Of a DNA stretch of 64,000 bases, positions 24,977 to 34,419 are shown piece by piece. A program made the position numbers and the translations under genes. The notes beneath the pieces were generated by a model. The model was not told where the DNA came from and searched no databases. It was given only the letters and a program-made list of their open reading frames with translations. Each line of letters begins with the position of its first letter. Within the stretch, counting starts at the first letter, position 1. The DNA is from JBBDXS01 sp040902195 (GTDB lineage: Bacteria > Chloroflexota > Dehalococcoidia > DSTF01 > RBG-16-68-14), in assembly GCA_040902195.1 (NCBI GenBank), contig JBBDXS010000011.1, forward strand, positions 62,001 to 126,000, given 5' to 3'.

Positions 24977-27130
24977 TTGGCTAAGGAAGCCCATCAGGAG
25001 CTTTCCGGCGTGGCGCGCGAGGGCTGGCAGCGCCGGCTCGACGGCGCGTTAGCCAACCGCGCGCTCTGGGCCCCCGTGACGGGCCTGGCCATGCTTGGCC
25101 TACTCATGACCGTCCTCCTGCGGGCGCCGCTTGCCGCGCTACCCGGGTACTCAGCCGTTGGCCTGACGTTCCTGATCGTGATCGTGCTACCGGGGTTCGT
25201 CGTGCAGCGCGCCGTGCTGACGGCCAAGGCTGACATCGCCGTGCGGCTGGCGGTCTCGCCGGCGCTGGGGCTGGGGATCATGGCGCTGCCGGGGTTCGTC
25301 GCGCTGGAGGCGCATACGGACCTCCAGGCGTTCGAAGTGATGTACGCGTGCTTCGCTGCGCTCGCCTGCGGCGCGGCGGTGCTGTTCTATCGAGATGTCA
25401 CCGACGACGGCGAGCCCGTCGATCCGGAGGGCGGGCGCGGCAGCCTTGTGCTGCTCGCGATGCTCGCGATCGTCTGCGGCGGGGTGTTGACGACACCCCT
25501 CTGGGCGTCCGACCGTCTCGCCGCGGACTTCGATGACTGGACGTACATGGCCTACGTCCGCGAATTCCTTGACACCGACCACCTGAACCAGGACGAGCCG
25601 TTCCTCGGCACCGGCGCTGACGTAAACCCGCGCATGCGCGACAACGTCTGGGTGCTCTCCCAGGCGACGATCTCCGACGCGGCGGGCGTGCCGCCGCACA
25701 TGCTGCTCCTGCAGTTCCAGAGGCCGATCTTAACGGTCTGCGCGCTCGCCGCCATGTACGCGTTGACGCGCATATTGTTCGGCAAGCGGTCGATTGCGCT
25801 GCTCGCAGTGGCGTTCATGGCGGGCTACGGCCTGCTCGATCTCTCCGCGCACGAAGGGTTCGGGCGGAACCTCTACCTGCGCATCAGCGAAGACAAGATG
25901 GCCTCGGCCTGGGTGATCTTTCCCGTCGGGCTGCTCTTCTTGACACGATTCGTTCAGGCGCCGTCCCGCGCGACGTATGCGGGCTTCGTGCTCGTGGTGC
26001 TGGCGGTGGCGTTCGTGCATCCGGTGCCGCTCGTATTTCTCGGCGCCGCGATCGCGGCGCTGGCGGCGATCCGGCTCGCGATGGAGCGCGACATTCGCAC
26101 GTTGATAGCGCCCGCGCTGCTTGCGCTGCCCGTCGGACTCGCGGCCATCTGGCCGTTCGTGCAGCGGCAACTCCTCGTGAACGTCGCGCCGGACCTGTTC
26201 GAGACGGACGCCAGCTCGATCACGTTCCGGGACCAGTTCCACATCGTCGATCTTGGGCACGGCGTCCTGATGGGTAACTACCACATGATCCTGCACCCGC
26301 TCGTGATCCTGGCAATCGTGCTTACGCCGTTCGTGTGGCTCGCGGCGCGCAAGAGCGCAGGCCACCAGCTCGTGCTCGCGATGACCAGTGGAGCGCTGGT
26401 CGTGTTCTTCGTGCCGGTCATCGCGACGGTTGTTGCCCGGGGGATGACGCCGCCGACGCTGTGGAAGGTGCCTTGGATGATCCCAACCGCGCCCGTGCTC
26501 GCGTTCGCGACGTTCCGGTTCGCCGCGATGGTCCGCGCGTGGCGGCCGCTGCGACTTGTCTTCGGCGGGCGGCGGCTGGGCACGCTCACATCGGCGCTGC
26601 TGCCCGGCTTCGCCGTCGCCGTTGTGCTGGCGAGCGCCGTTGTCGTGATGGAGCAGTACCGTCGCGCGGACGGCAAGGCGTTCTACGACTGGACGAGCAC
26701 TGACACCGTCGTGCCCGGTACCAACGAGTCGATCTTCCGCGGCGGCATCGACCGCTCGTTCAGCGCGGCCTGGCGGCTGGACCCGTCCCAGCGCGGGCTC
26801 TTGGAATACCTGGACCGGACAATCCCGCCCGGCTCCGTGGTGCTGGCCGAGCCGTTGATCTTCAATCGCTTTATTCCTGGGACGCTGACGGGTGTCTCGC
26901 CCGTTGACTTCGGTGGAACGGCGGGTGCAGGACAGCGTCGCATCGAGGCCGTCGCGTTCGCGAACGGCCAGCTCTCCGTCCCAGAGCTCCGGGCGGTCGT
27001 GAATAACTACAGCGTAGACTACATCCTCGTGTCGGAGCTAGGGCCGGCAGGCGAGCTCGCGCGCAGCCTTCCGGAAGCGGAACTGGTGAGCGAGCATTCC
27101 GCGTACAACCTCTATCAGGTCGCCCAGTAG
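24977..27130 (+). CDS. Large polytopic membrane protein, GT-C-like, paralogue 1
   Basis: A 717-residue protein with about 12 membrane helices, starting from TTG at 24977. It is a clear paralogue of the 864-residue protein at 54010-56604. Conserved blocks are DDWTYMAYV, HEGFGRNLYLRISEDKMAS, VDLGHGVLMGNYHMILHPLV and PPTLWKVPWMIPTAP. The acidic DDW after a membrane segment is placed like the catalytic loop of GT-C glycosyltransferases. The C-terminal 150 residues are soluble. A GT2 gene follows after a 183-base leader. Likely a glycan or lipid-linked sugar transferase; not experimentally characterised as far as I can tell. Confidence 0.65.
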   Translation: MAKEAHQELSGVAREGWQRRLDGALANRALWAPVTGLAMLGLLMTVLLRAPLAALPGYSAVGLTFLIVIVLPGFVVQRAVLTAKADIAVRLAVSPALGLGIMALPGFVALEAHTDLQAFEVMYACFAALACGAAVLFYRDVTDDGEPVDPEGGRGSLVLLAMLAIVCGGVLTTPLWASDRLAADFDDWTYMAYVREFLDTDHLNQDEPFLGTGADVNPRMRDNVWVLSQATISDAAGVPPHMLLLQFQRPILTVCALAAMYALTRILFGKRSIALLAVAFMAGYGLLDLSAHEGFGRNLYLRISEDKMASAWVIFPVGLLFLTRFVQAPSRATYAGFVLVVLAVAFVHPVPLVFLGAAIAALAAIRLAMERDIRTLIAPALLALPVGLAAIWPFVQRQLLVNVAPDLFETDASSITFRDQFHIVDLGHGVLMGNYHMILHPLVILAIVLTPFVWLAARKSAGHQLVLAMTSGALVVFFVPVIATVVARGMTPPTLWKVPWMIPTAPVLAFATFRFAAMVRAWRPLRLVFGGRRLGTLTSALLPGFAVAVVLASAVVVMEQYRRADGKAFYDWTSTDTVVPGTNESIFRGGIDRSFSAAWRLDPSQRGLLEYLDRTIPPGSVVLAEPLIFNRFIPGTLTGVSPVDFGGTAGAGQRRIEAVAFANGQLSVPELRAVVNNYSVDYILVSELGPAGELARSLPEAELVSEHSAYNLYQVAQ

Positions 27131-27313
27131 GGCTCGTTGCAAGCCTTCGCTACTTGACAGCTTCTGTATAATGTGTCGAGGCTCGTCGTATCCGGGGCCT
27201 GTCTGTCTCAGGTGGTACGCCTATCCAGGGCGCAACACTTGGGGACGACTGATCGTTAACAGAGGCGCGTCCCCTGATAGGGGGCTTCGCAGCTTCATCA
27301 GCCGGAGGGTTCA
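27131..27313 (+). promoter_or_regulatory. Intergenic leader with perfect -10 hexamer
   Basis: TATAAT at 27167-27172 is a perfect -10 hexamer. TTGACA at 27154-27159 is only seven bases away, so it cannot be its -35 partner. About 140 bases of leader follow before the TTG start at 27314 with GGAGGG upstream. I see no known RNA motif. Confidence 0.4.
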
Positions 27314-28510
27314 TTGGCAATCACCAGAGCCACTCAGCCGGGCAAGCCCGGCGCCAAGCAGGCAAGCGTCCGCACCGTCTCTAGTGAGCACGACCTCGAC
27401 GTGTCGGTTGTTCTCCCGTGCCTGAACGAGGAGACGACCGTCGCCGCGTGCGTTGAGAAGGCGCTGGCGTGGTTCGAGGCCGCCGGCGTCCGCGGCGAGG
27501 TCATCGTAGTCGATAACGGCTCGACCGACCGCTCGCGCGAGGAAGCGCTGCGAGCGGGCGCGCGCGTCATTGATGAACAGGTCCGTGGCTACGGCGCGGC
27601 ACACTTGCGCGGCTTCAACGAGTCCCGCGGCAAGCTCATCGTGATGGCGGATGCGGACGACACATACGACCTGCGCAACCTCGATCCGCTCATCGAGCCG
27701 CTCTACAAGGGCTGCGACATGACGATCGGCAATCGCATGCACGATATGGAGCCGGGCGCCATGACGTGGAGCCACCGCGTGATCGGCACGCCGGCGATCT
27801 CTTGGCTGCTGGCGGTCTTTGCCGGATCGCGCGTCGGCGACTCGCAGTGCGGGCTGCGCGCGTTTACACGCGAGGCGTACGAGAAGATGGAGCTCCGCTC
27901 GCGCGGGATGGAGCTCGCGTCGGAGATGCTCCTGAAGGCGTTCCGGCGCGACCTAAAGGTCGTCGAGGTGCCGACTCCGTATGCGGTGCGCAAGGGCGAG
28001 AGCAAGCTGAACACCTTCCGCGACGGTTGGCGTCACCTGCGCTTCTTGTTGCTGCATACCCCGCTCTACCTCTACCTGCTCCCCGGGCTGGCGCTCGCGC
28101 TCCTCGGCATCCTCTCGCTGGCAATCACGCTCGGCACCGCGAGCGGCGTGACGATCGGCGACCTGCAATGGCAGCCGGTGTTCGCGGGCGGCATCCTGAT
28201 CATCGTCGGCACAAACGCGATGATGATCGGCGTGGCGACACATCTCTACGCGGCGTCGCGTGGCATTATTGTCGAGGATGGGCTGACGGACTTCTTCCGC
28301 AAGCAAGTATCGCTCGAGCGCGTGCTCGGCCTCGCGTTCGCGCTCGTCGCGCTCGGTGTTGGGCTCGACGGGCTGATCTTCTACGAGTGGCTGAGCGGCC
28401 GCGATCTCATCGCGACGGACGGCGTCGCCGCCATCGCGCAGACGAGCATCATCGTGGGCGCGAACCTGGGTCTCGGCGGTTTTCTGATCGCGCTCATGGA
28501 CGTGGACTAG
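27314..28510 (+). CDS. Glycosyltransferase family 2 with C-terminal membrane domain
   Basis: A 398-residue protein starting at TTG 27314 behind GGAGGG. Residues 28-250 are a GT2 domain of DPM/DPG-synthase type: SVVLPCLNEETTV, VVDNGSTDRS, MADADDTYDLRNLDP (metal-binding Asp cluster), IGNRMHDMEPGAM, DSQCGLRAFTREAYEKM and KGESKLNTFRDG. Residues 255-398 hold four membrane helices. It probably makes a polyprenyl-phosphate sugar. The adjacent GT2 gene at 28525 and the two large membrane proteins suggest a surface-glycan assembly line. Confidence 0.9.
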   Translation: MAITRATQPGKPGAKQASVRTVSSEHDLDVSVVLPCLNEETTVAACVEKALAWFEAAGVRGEVIVVDNGSTDRSREEALRAGARVIDEQVRGYGAAHLRGFNESRGKLIVMADADDTYDLRNLDPLIEPLYKGCDMTIGNRMHDMEPGAMTWSHRVIGTPAISWLLAVFAGSRVGDSQCGLRAFTREAYEKMELRSRGMELASEMLLKAFRRDLKVVEVPTPYAVRKGESKLNTFRDGWRHLRFLLLHTPLYLYLLPGLALALLGILSLAITLGTASGVTIGDLQWQPVFAGGILIIVGTNAMMIGVATHLYAASRGIIVEDGLTDFFRKQVSLERVLGLAFALVALGVGLDGLIFYEWLSGRDLIATDGVAAIAQTSIIVGANLGLGGFLIALMDVD

Positions 28511-28524
28511 CCCGCCCACCCTCG

Positions 28525-29556
28525 ATGGCTGAGCAGGCCGGCCCGTCTCCTCCCTCCGACCGCCCTATCGCAAGCGTTATTCTCCTCGGCTTCAACCGGC
28601 GGCGCTTTATCGAAGACTGCCTGTCGTCCGTGCTGGACCAGGACCTCGGGCGGCCGTACGAGGTCGTGTTCGTCGATAACGGCTCGATGGACGGCTCGCC
28701 GGACCTGGTGCGAGAGCGTTTCCCGCAAGTGCGCGTCATCGAGAACGGCAAGAACTACGGCTACGCCGAGGGGAACAACATCGGCTACCGCCACTCGCGC
28801 GGCGAATACCTGGTCTTCCTGAACGACGACACCGTCGTCCACCGTTCCTGGCTTCGCACGCTCATCGAGGCGGTTGAGTCGTCGCCGGAGATCGGGGCGG
28901 GCCACGCGAACATCGTGCAGCCGTGGTACCCGGAGTTCGCCGGCATGTCAGAGCGGGCGGACGCGCCTGCGGCTTACACGTCAGAGGCGAACCGGCTGGG
29001 CTACATCCGCTATCACGAGCTGCCGTCGATCGACCGGCTGTACGACACGGTGTTCCTGCACGGCGTCTGCATCATCTTGCGCCGCAGCGTTGCCGAGCAG
29101 ATGGACTACATCTTCGACCCGGACTTCTTCGCCTACGCGGAGGACCTTGACCTGGGGCTGCGCGTGCGAGCGCTGGGTTACCGTTCCGTCGCCGTACCGA
29201 AAGCCGTGGTCTACCACAAGCACGCGCTGAAGACCGACCTGAGCTGGGGCACCGTGGTGAAGACGGTGCGCATCATCCGCAATCGATACCTGGCGTTCTA
29301 TAAAGTAATGTCGGGCTGGGAGTTCGCGCTGATGGTGCCGCTGCTGACGATCGGCGCCCCGCTCAACGCAGGCGAGTTCGGCCTCGACCGCGCGCGACGG
29401 GTCCTCTACGGCATCGCCCTCGTGCCGGCGACGGCTGCAGCGCTGATCGTGACGGCGGTGCAGCTGCGGCAGTTCTCGGCAAAGCGGCGGCGTATCCGCG
29501 ATTCGTCGCGCCGGGGCAGCTCGTGGTGCCTGCGCGCGATCTGGAGCGGGGTCTAA
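28525..29556 (+). CDS. Glycosyltransferase family 2, rhamnosyltransferase-like
   Basis: A 343-residue GT2 of the WbbL/RfbF-like group. Motifs are SVILLGFNRRRFIEDCLSSV, VVFVDNGSMDGSPDLV, NKNYGYAEGNNIGYRHS-type donor loop (residues 70-92), FLNDDTVV, and the acceptor segment FFAYAEDLDLGLRVRALGYR. ATG at 28525 is 15 bases after the previous stop. It ends with a membrane-proximal hydrophobic region and a basic tail. It overlaps the end of the opposite-strand gene by four bases. A rhamnose-type donor is possible because rmlD lies at 56786, but the linkage is loose. Confidence 0.88.
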   Translation: MAEQAGPSPPSDRPIASVILLGFNRRRFIEDCLSSVLDQDLGRPYEVVFVDNGSMDGSPDLVRERFPQVRVIENGKNYGYAEGNNIGYRHSRGEYLVFLNDDTVVHRSWLRTLIEAVESSPEIGAGHANIVQPWYPEFAGMSERADAPAAYTSEANRLGYIRYHELPSIDRLYDTVFLHGVCIILRRSVAEQMDYIFDPDFFAYAEDLDLGLRVRALGYRSVAVPKAVVYHKHALKTDLSWGTVVKTVRIIRNRYLAFYKVMSGWEFALMVPLLTIGAPLNAGEFGLDRARRVLYGIALVPATAAALIVTAVQLRQFSAKRRRIRDSSRRGSSWCLRAIWSGV

Positions 29557-32399
29557 GGGACGACGGCTACCGGTCCCTGGTAGGGGACAACGTCCGATAA
29601 GCTCGCGTTCGAGCCCGACGGCGCGCTCACGAGCGACAGCGTGACGCCGGCGTATGCAGGACGCACCTCGAACGTCTGAACGATCTCGATCGCGTGCGGG
29701 CCGCGCGTGAGAGTCGCGAAAACGTCGAGGCTCGTCCGCGGGCCGGATGCATCGCCCGCCGCGATCTGTTGCCCGTCGATAAGCAGCGAAACCCTGCCCT
29801 GCCGGAACTCTACGCGCAGCTTGTAGTCGCCCGGCTGCTCAACGTTCCAGACGCCGCGCCAGCTCTCCTCGGTAAGGAAGACCTCCTGCTCGATGAGAGC
29901 GGGCGGCGCTGACGCTTCGACGATGATCGGCAGCGATTCGTGCGGCGAGAATTCGATGCGCTGCGTTGTGAGCATGGCGCGATCGCTCACCAGCCCAAGG
30001 ACGCGTTCGTGCACCCAGCCACTGAGGCTACGGAGCGGAAACAAGTCATCAAGCGCCATCGGGCGTGGCTGGCCGTCCGCCGTGACCCAAGCCAGCCGCA
30101 GTGACCGGGTGGACCCTATCTCAAACAGGGAGATTTCGACGGTGTGCCAGCCCTGCGCGAGATCTCGCAAAGAGGAGCTCGACGTGCCGTTCTCGAGGAC
30201 GGGGCGACCGATGAAGCCCTGCCCGTCGAGAATGATCGTCGCGCCGCTCGCACCGCCAGCCAGCTCGAGCGAGTACTGCCCGCCTTCCGGGAGATAGACG
30301 AGCCCGCGCCAGCGCACCGTGAACGGCGGTCCGAGAAGGTCCGGCCGCGTGTCCTGTGCCAGGTCGTTCAGCGGATCGATGCGCGTCATCGCGGGTTCGC
30401 TCGCGCCGGCCGGGAAGTATTCGCCGTAGAGGCCGTGCTGCGCCAGCGCCTGCGCGCTGGCGAAACGCCAGCCCGCGTAGGTAAAGTAGCCGCCCGGACC
30501 GGCGATGACGTCGGAGGGTGCGCCCAGGTCAGGATAGGCGCGCTGGAGCTGCGCGATGATGTCATCGATGGATGCGAACGGGTCGGAAAAGCCGAACGTG
30601 ACCGGCGCGCCCTCCGGCAGGCCACGCAACGGCCACGCCTCCTCAGGCGCGGCAAGCTGCACGCCCTCGAGATCGTGGCAGACCCACGCTGAGTCGCTCC
30701 ACGCCCCGAGCTTCTCGCGATACGTCTCGTGCGGTGCGGCAAGGCCCGGGAGCTGCGGTATATTCACAAAGGCGACGGAGTAGTTGTCGTCGCCGCTCTG
30801 ACGTTGCTCGTTACAGAGCGTGTAGATGCGAGCAGCGTCGGTTGCGTACACCTGCTGGATGCCGTGCAGGTTGGCGATGTCGTTGAACAGCGTATCGGCG
30901 TTGGACCAGCACGCGAATGCCGCGACGATCGCGAGGATGCCGGCGAACGCACGCGTACCGCCGCTGCCGAAGCGTCGCAACACGAGCGCCCGGACATCTT
31001 CAACGAGCAGCGCTACGAGCACGACGAACGCCGGCAGGACGCCCATGAGCTTCCAGGGCGCGAAGTTCGCGAGCACGAGCGCGGCCGCAAAGCCACTGAC
31101 GACGATCCATGCCACGAAGTAGAGCCGAAACCCGCGCATGAATAACGCCACGCCCGCGATCAGCCCCGCAACGCTGAGCCAGCCGAGCACGGGATCGAGC
31201 AGCTCGCGGTCGGGGAGGTCTCGCGGCGGTGAGGTCGGATAGCTGTTGGGGCCGGCTGGCAAGAACACTTCGACGACAAGTTTCGTCTGCTCGCGCCAGT
31301 TGTCCTTGATGCGTTCGCCCGCCGTCCCTTCGTTGCGGTGTAACGACGTGAGGTAGACGTCGTGGCCGTGCTGCTCGCCGATGATGATCGGGATGACGAC
31401 AATGCCCGCGCCCATGAGAAACACGAGTACCGGCCTCCACGCGATTCGCCACAGCGCTTTCGCGCGCTCACGCGCGGCATCGAGCTGGAGCGGCGGCCGG
31501 AACGCGATCTCCCAGACGGCGGCCGCGCCGGCGAAGCCGGCCGCCACGATGGGCACGATCTTGAACGCTTCGTACTCGTAGGAGATCAACCCGGCGACAA
31601 TGCCCGCACCGAGCGCCGCGGCCGCGCTGCGCTTTCGGACCGCGACGACCAGTAGGAGCGAGAAGAGGACGGTTTCGATCGTGCCCTCCGTCGCTTGGCG
31701 CGCGCGCAGCGACGGCCACCACGCGGCCGCATACAAGGCGAGCCCGAACAGGGCGACAGGTACGCTGACGAGCTGTCGCAGCAGCAGGTAGAGGAACACC
31801 AGCGTGACCAGCGCCATGATCGGGAAGAAGAAGCGCAGCCCGAACGCGTCGTAATCGAAAAGCAGGAAGCCAAGCGCGGAGCCCCAGCGACCCAGGAGGA
31901 AGAACAGCGGCCGTTCGCCCTCCAGCGTTCGATAGGCCACGCCACCATTGATGTTCTCCTCGCAGCACAGGCCGTTCTCAGGCGGCAGCGCACTGCCGAT
32001 GCGGTACAGCCGCATGAACACACCGAAGGCAAAGATGAGGAGAAACAGCGCGATCTCGACGCGGTGCGCTTGCACGAAGTCGATGGCGGACGCCGCCCAC
32101 TCGCGCGGGCGTGTCGATGGACGGCGTGGCCGCCACGCAACGAGCAACGCCGACAGCAGCGCGAGGCCCAGCCACGGCAGCGCCTGGTCGTGGTTGTCGA
32201 GCACCGGGCTTATGGAGGGCGAGCTCGCGTCGAGCACGCGCGCGCCGATGTACGCGAACACTGCGGCGGCGGCGAACGCGAGCGCGCGCACGGCGGCCCA
32301 GCCGCGCAGCGGCAGCTTCGCCAGCAGGGTAGAGAGAGAAGCGGAGGGAGGCCGGTCGCTAGTCACGCCAGCCGCTCCCTTCTGCTGCACTGAGCGCAT
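29553..32399 (-). CDS. GT-C-like membrane protein with PA14-type C-terminal domains
   Basis: A 948-residue protein (937 if the GTG at 32366 with AAGGGAGCGG upstream is used). Residues 30-520 hold about 12 helices with a first loop PPENGLCCEENINGGVAYRTLEG. This corresponds to the GLHGDEG loop of the GT-C protein at 12908, but with CEE in place of GDE. Residues 520-680 form a soluble domain. Then come a PA14-like domain (LYGEYFPAG ... RPDLLGPPFTVRWRGLVYLPEGGQYSLEL ... GATIILDGQGF) and a second PA14-like or carbohydrate-binding domain (WRGVWNVEQPGDYKLRVEF ... VSLLIDGQQIAAG). A glycosyltransferase with its own glycan-binding modules is the likeliest reading. Convergent with the GT2 gene. Confidence 0.72.
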   Translation of the reverse strand: MRSVQQKGAAGVTSDRPPSASLSTLLAKLPLRGWAAVRALAFAAAAVFAYIGARVLDASSPSISPVLDNHDQALPWLGLALLSALLVAWRPRRPSTRPREWAASAIDFVQAHRVEIALFLLIFAFGVFMRLYRIGSALPPENGLCCEENINGGVAYRTLEGERPLFFLLGRWGSALGFLLFDYDAFGLRFFFPIMALVTLVFLYLLLRQLVSVPVALFGLALYAAAWWPSLRARQATEGTIETVLFSLLLVVAVRKRSAAAALGAGIVAGLISYEYEAFKIVPIVAAGFAGAAAVWEIAFRPPLQLDAARERAKALWRIAWRPVLVFLMGAGIVVIPIIIGEQHGHDVYLTSLHRNEGTAGERIKDNWREQTKLVVEVFLPAGPNSYPTSPPRDLPDRELLDPVLGWLSVAGLIAGVALFMRGFRLYFVAWIVVSGFAAALVLANFAPWKLMGVLPAFVVLVALLVEDVRALVLRRFGSGGTRAFAGILAIVAAFACWSNADTLFNDIANLHGIQQVYATDAARIYTLCNEQRQSGDDNYSVAFVNIPQLPGLAAPHETYREKLGAWSDSAWVCHDLEGVQLAAPEEAWPLRGLPEGAPVTFGFSDPFASIDDIIAQLQRAYPDLGAPSDVIAGPGGYFTYAGWRFASAQALAQHGLYGEYFPAGASEPAMTRIDPLNDLAQDTRPDLLGPPFTVRWRGLVYLPEGGQYSLELAGGASGATIILDGQGFIGRPVLENGTSSSSLRDLAQGWHTVEISLFEIGSTRSLRLAWVTADGQPRPMALDDLFPLRSLSGWVHERVLGLVSDRAMLTTQRIEFSPHESLPIIVEASAPPALIEQEVFLTEESWRGVWNVEQPGDYKLRVEFRQGRVSLLIDGQQIAAGDASGPRTSLDVFATLTRGPHAIEIVQTFEVRPAYAGVTLSLVSAPSGSNASLSDVVPYQGPVAVVP

Positions 32400-32589
32400 T
32401 CTTCAAGTCGAATTGATTCTACCCCTCAAGCGTGCGGGCTGCGAGACTCCTTGTCATCCTGAGCGAAGCGAAGGATCTAGCCCCACGGGAGGCCGTGGCG
32501 CCCGTTCCGCCGCCGCTGGCGCAACAGAGGGCTTCGCATGTATTCGTCACGCCGATGGTATGCTAGTCGCCAGCCCCAAGGAGGAAGTC
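32400..32589. repeat. Divergent spacer with element A
   Basis: An element-A copy at 32452-32500 starts TGTCATCCTGAGCGAAGCGA and carries an internal GGCC hairpin. The glutamine synthetase ribosome site AAGGAGGAAG is at 32578-32587. The motif GGTATGCTAG (32557-32566) is a possible -10 region. Confidence 0.65.
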
Positions 32590-33945
32590 ATGGACATCGA
32601 TCAAGTGGCGCGCATCATCGCCGAGCAGAACATCGAGGTGGTGAAGCTGGGCGGCTCCGACATGGACGGCGTCTTTCGCGGCAAACGTATCCTCGCAGAT
32701 GAGTTCGTCTCGGGCTGCCGCGCCGCCGGCTTCCCCCAGTGCGAGGTCATCTTCGGCTGGGACATCGCGGAGCAGCTCATCGATGGCGTCGCGGTCGGTA
32801 GCGCGCAGACCGGGTTCGCCGACGTCCTGATGCAACCCGACCTCTCGACGTTCCGCGTCGTGCCGTGGGAGCCCAGCGCGGCCGCTGTCGTGTGTGACTA
32901 CGCTACGGAAGAAGGCGAGCCGCTCGCCGTGTCGCCGCGACAGGTGCTACGGCGCGTCATCGAGCGCGCGGCGGGCGCAGGGTACCTCGCAAAGATGGCC
33001 GTCGAGCTGGAGGTGCGCATCTTCCGCGAAGACCAGCAGTCGCTGCGTGCCAAAGACTACCGCGATCTGCAGCCGATCTCACCCGGGCTGAACTGCTACA
33101 GCATCCACCACGCCAGTCTCGACGAGGATGTTGTCGGACGCATCCGGCGCCTGATGAGCGAGTACGGCATACCGGTTGAAGGCTACAACCGCGAGCACGG
33201 CGAAGGGATGTACGAGCTTAACCTCCAGTACGCCGACGCGCTGACCGCAGCCGACCGCGCGTTACTCTACAAGAGCGGCGCCAAGGAGATCGCGGCCGCC
33301 TGCGGCGCCGTCCCGACGTTCATGGCGAAGTACTCGGACCGGATGGACGGCTGCAGCGGGCATATGCACCAGAGCTTGTGGTCGCTCGATGGCGAGCGTC
33401 CCGTGTTCTGGGACCCGAGCGCGCCGCACCACGCGTCGAAGGAGTTGCGCGCCTACGTCGCCGGCGTGCTCTCGACGTTGCCCGACTTCATGGCGCTCTA
33501 CGCGCCTAACGTCAACTCCTACAAGCGCTTCGTCGCGGGCTCCTGGGCGCCGACAAGTATAACCTGGGGCTTCGATAATCGCACGGCGGCGCTGCGCGTG
33601 ATCGGCGGCTCTCCGGGTGCGGCACGCATCGAGAACCGCGTCGCGGGCGCCGACGTCAACGCCTACCTCGGCTTCGCGGCGACGCTCGCGGGCGGCCTCT
33701 ACGGCCTCGATCGCGGGCTCGAGCCGCCTCCGCCCGTCGAGGGCGACGCCTACGCGATCGAGGCGCCACGGCTGCCGCGCTCGCTGCCGGAAGCCATCGA
33801 GCGCTTCGCGTCGAGCGCCGTCGCGCGCGAGTACCTGGGTGACGCGTTCGTCGACCAGTACGCGCGCATGCGCCAGTGGGAGGTCGAGCAGTTCGGCCGC
33901 GCGGTGACCGACTGGGAGCGCCGCCGTTACTTCGAGCAGGTGTAG
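32590..33945 (+). CDS. Glutamine synthetase family protein (class I-like ligase)
   Basis: A 451-residue GS-family ligase, ATG at 32590 behind AAGGAGGAAG. Visible family elements are the N-terminal beta-grasp (EVVKLGGSDMDGVFRGKRI), the Glu metal ligand in AVELEVRIF, GMYELNLQYADAL, GHMHQSLWSLDG (ammonia/ATP region), NSYKRFVAGSWAPTSITWGFDNR and ENRVAGADVNAYL. The N-terminal portion differs from canonical GlnA and the sequence is closer to GlnA3/GlnT-type gamma-glutamyl-amide or polyamine ligases, so the amine substrate is open. It stands alone between repeat regions. The adenylylation Tyr motif of GlnA is not evident. Confidence 0.85.
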   Translation: MDIDQVARIIAEQNIEVVKLGGSDMDGVFRGKRILADEFVSGCRAAGFPQCEVIFGWDIAEQLIDGVAVGSAQTGFADVLMQPDLSTFRVVPWEPSAAAVVCDYATEEGEPLAVSPRQVLRRVIERAAGAGYLAKMAVELEVRIFREDQQSLRAKDYRDLQPISPGLNCYSIHHASLDEDVVGRIRRLMSEYGIPVEGYNREHGEGMYELNLQYADALTAADRALLYKSGAKEIAAACGAVPTFMAKYSDRMDGCSGHMHQSLWSLDGERPVFWDPSAPHHASKELRAYVAGVLSTLPDFMALYAPNVNSYKRFVAGSWAPTSITWGFDNRTAALRVIGGSPGAARIENRVAGADVNAYLGFAATLAGGLYGLDRGLEPPPPVEGDAYAIEAPRLPRSLPEAIERFASSAVAREYLGDAFVDQYARMRQWEVEQFGRAVTDWERRRYFEQV

Positions 33946-34419
33946 CTTCTGGTGAGGAACATGGAACAAGGAACAGCGAACGAGGGATTGATCGATCTGA
34001 GGCCTTCGCCATCTCGTTGCCACACAACGGGAAACGACGGGGTGCAAGGGCAGCGCCCCTGCCGGGGGGCTTGGGGGTGGTCCCCCCAGCCTAACAACCT
34101 CCCTGGGCGCGCGGGTGGGAACAGTTCAACGAGGGACGAGAAGGAGCCTAAATGCGTCTCAAAGATAAAGTTGCCCTCATCACGGCGACGCCGCTCGGTC
34201 GAATACATGTCGATCAACCGCGAAGCCGCCGCACTGTTTGTCATCCTGAGGGGAGTGGGGTAGAGCGCGAAGGGGTGGGGAGCCCGAAGGACCTGACAAC
34301 TCGATCAATCGAGCGAAGCTGTGGTATGCATGCCGCGGACGAGAATCTCGTCACAATGGCCACCTGCGCCTCCCCGCAGAAGATGCAATCAGTTCAACGA
34401 GGGACGAGAAGGAGCCTAA
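33946..34419. repeat. Repeat block with duplicated SDR 5' end
   Basis: This 474-base region has no intact gene. It contains GGAACAA heptamers (33952-33985), element D copy 2 (34038-34120), a first copy of the SDR gene's ribosome site and first codons (34122-34183), an element-A variant (34240-34320), and the second, genuine copy of that sequence (34390-34451). Confidence 0.85.
34122..34183 (+). pseudogene. Truncated 5' copy of the SDR gene (62-bp direct repeat)
   Basis: These 62 bases are identical to 34390-34451, which include the ribosome site GAAGGAG, ATG and the first ten or so codons of the SDR. From this ATG (34152) the frame reads MRLKDKVALIT and then diverges into unrelated sequence, running 94 codons into the real gene. 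The catalytic part is absent. Confidence 0.9.

Noticed and set aside
27154..27172. TTGACA plus TATAAT as a promoter before the glycosyltransferase gene at 27314
   Set aside because: The two hexamers are only seven bases apart, too close for one promoter; only the TATAAT is kept as a weak candidate.
31695..32393. Plus-strand frames upstream of the glutamine synthetase gene
   Set aside because: Shadows of the GT-C/PA14 gene; the ligase starts at 32590 behind AAGGAGGAAG.
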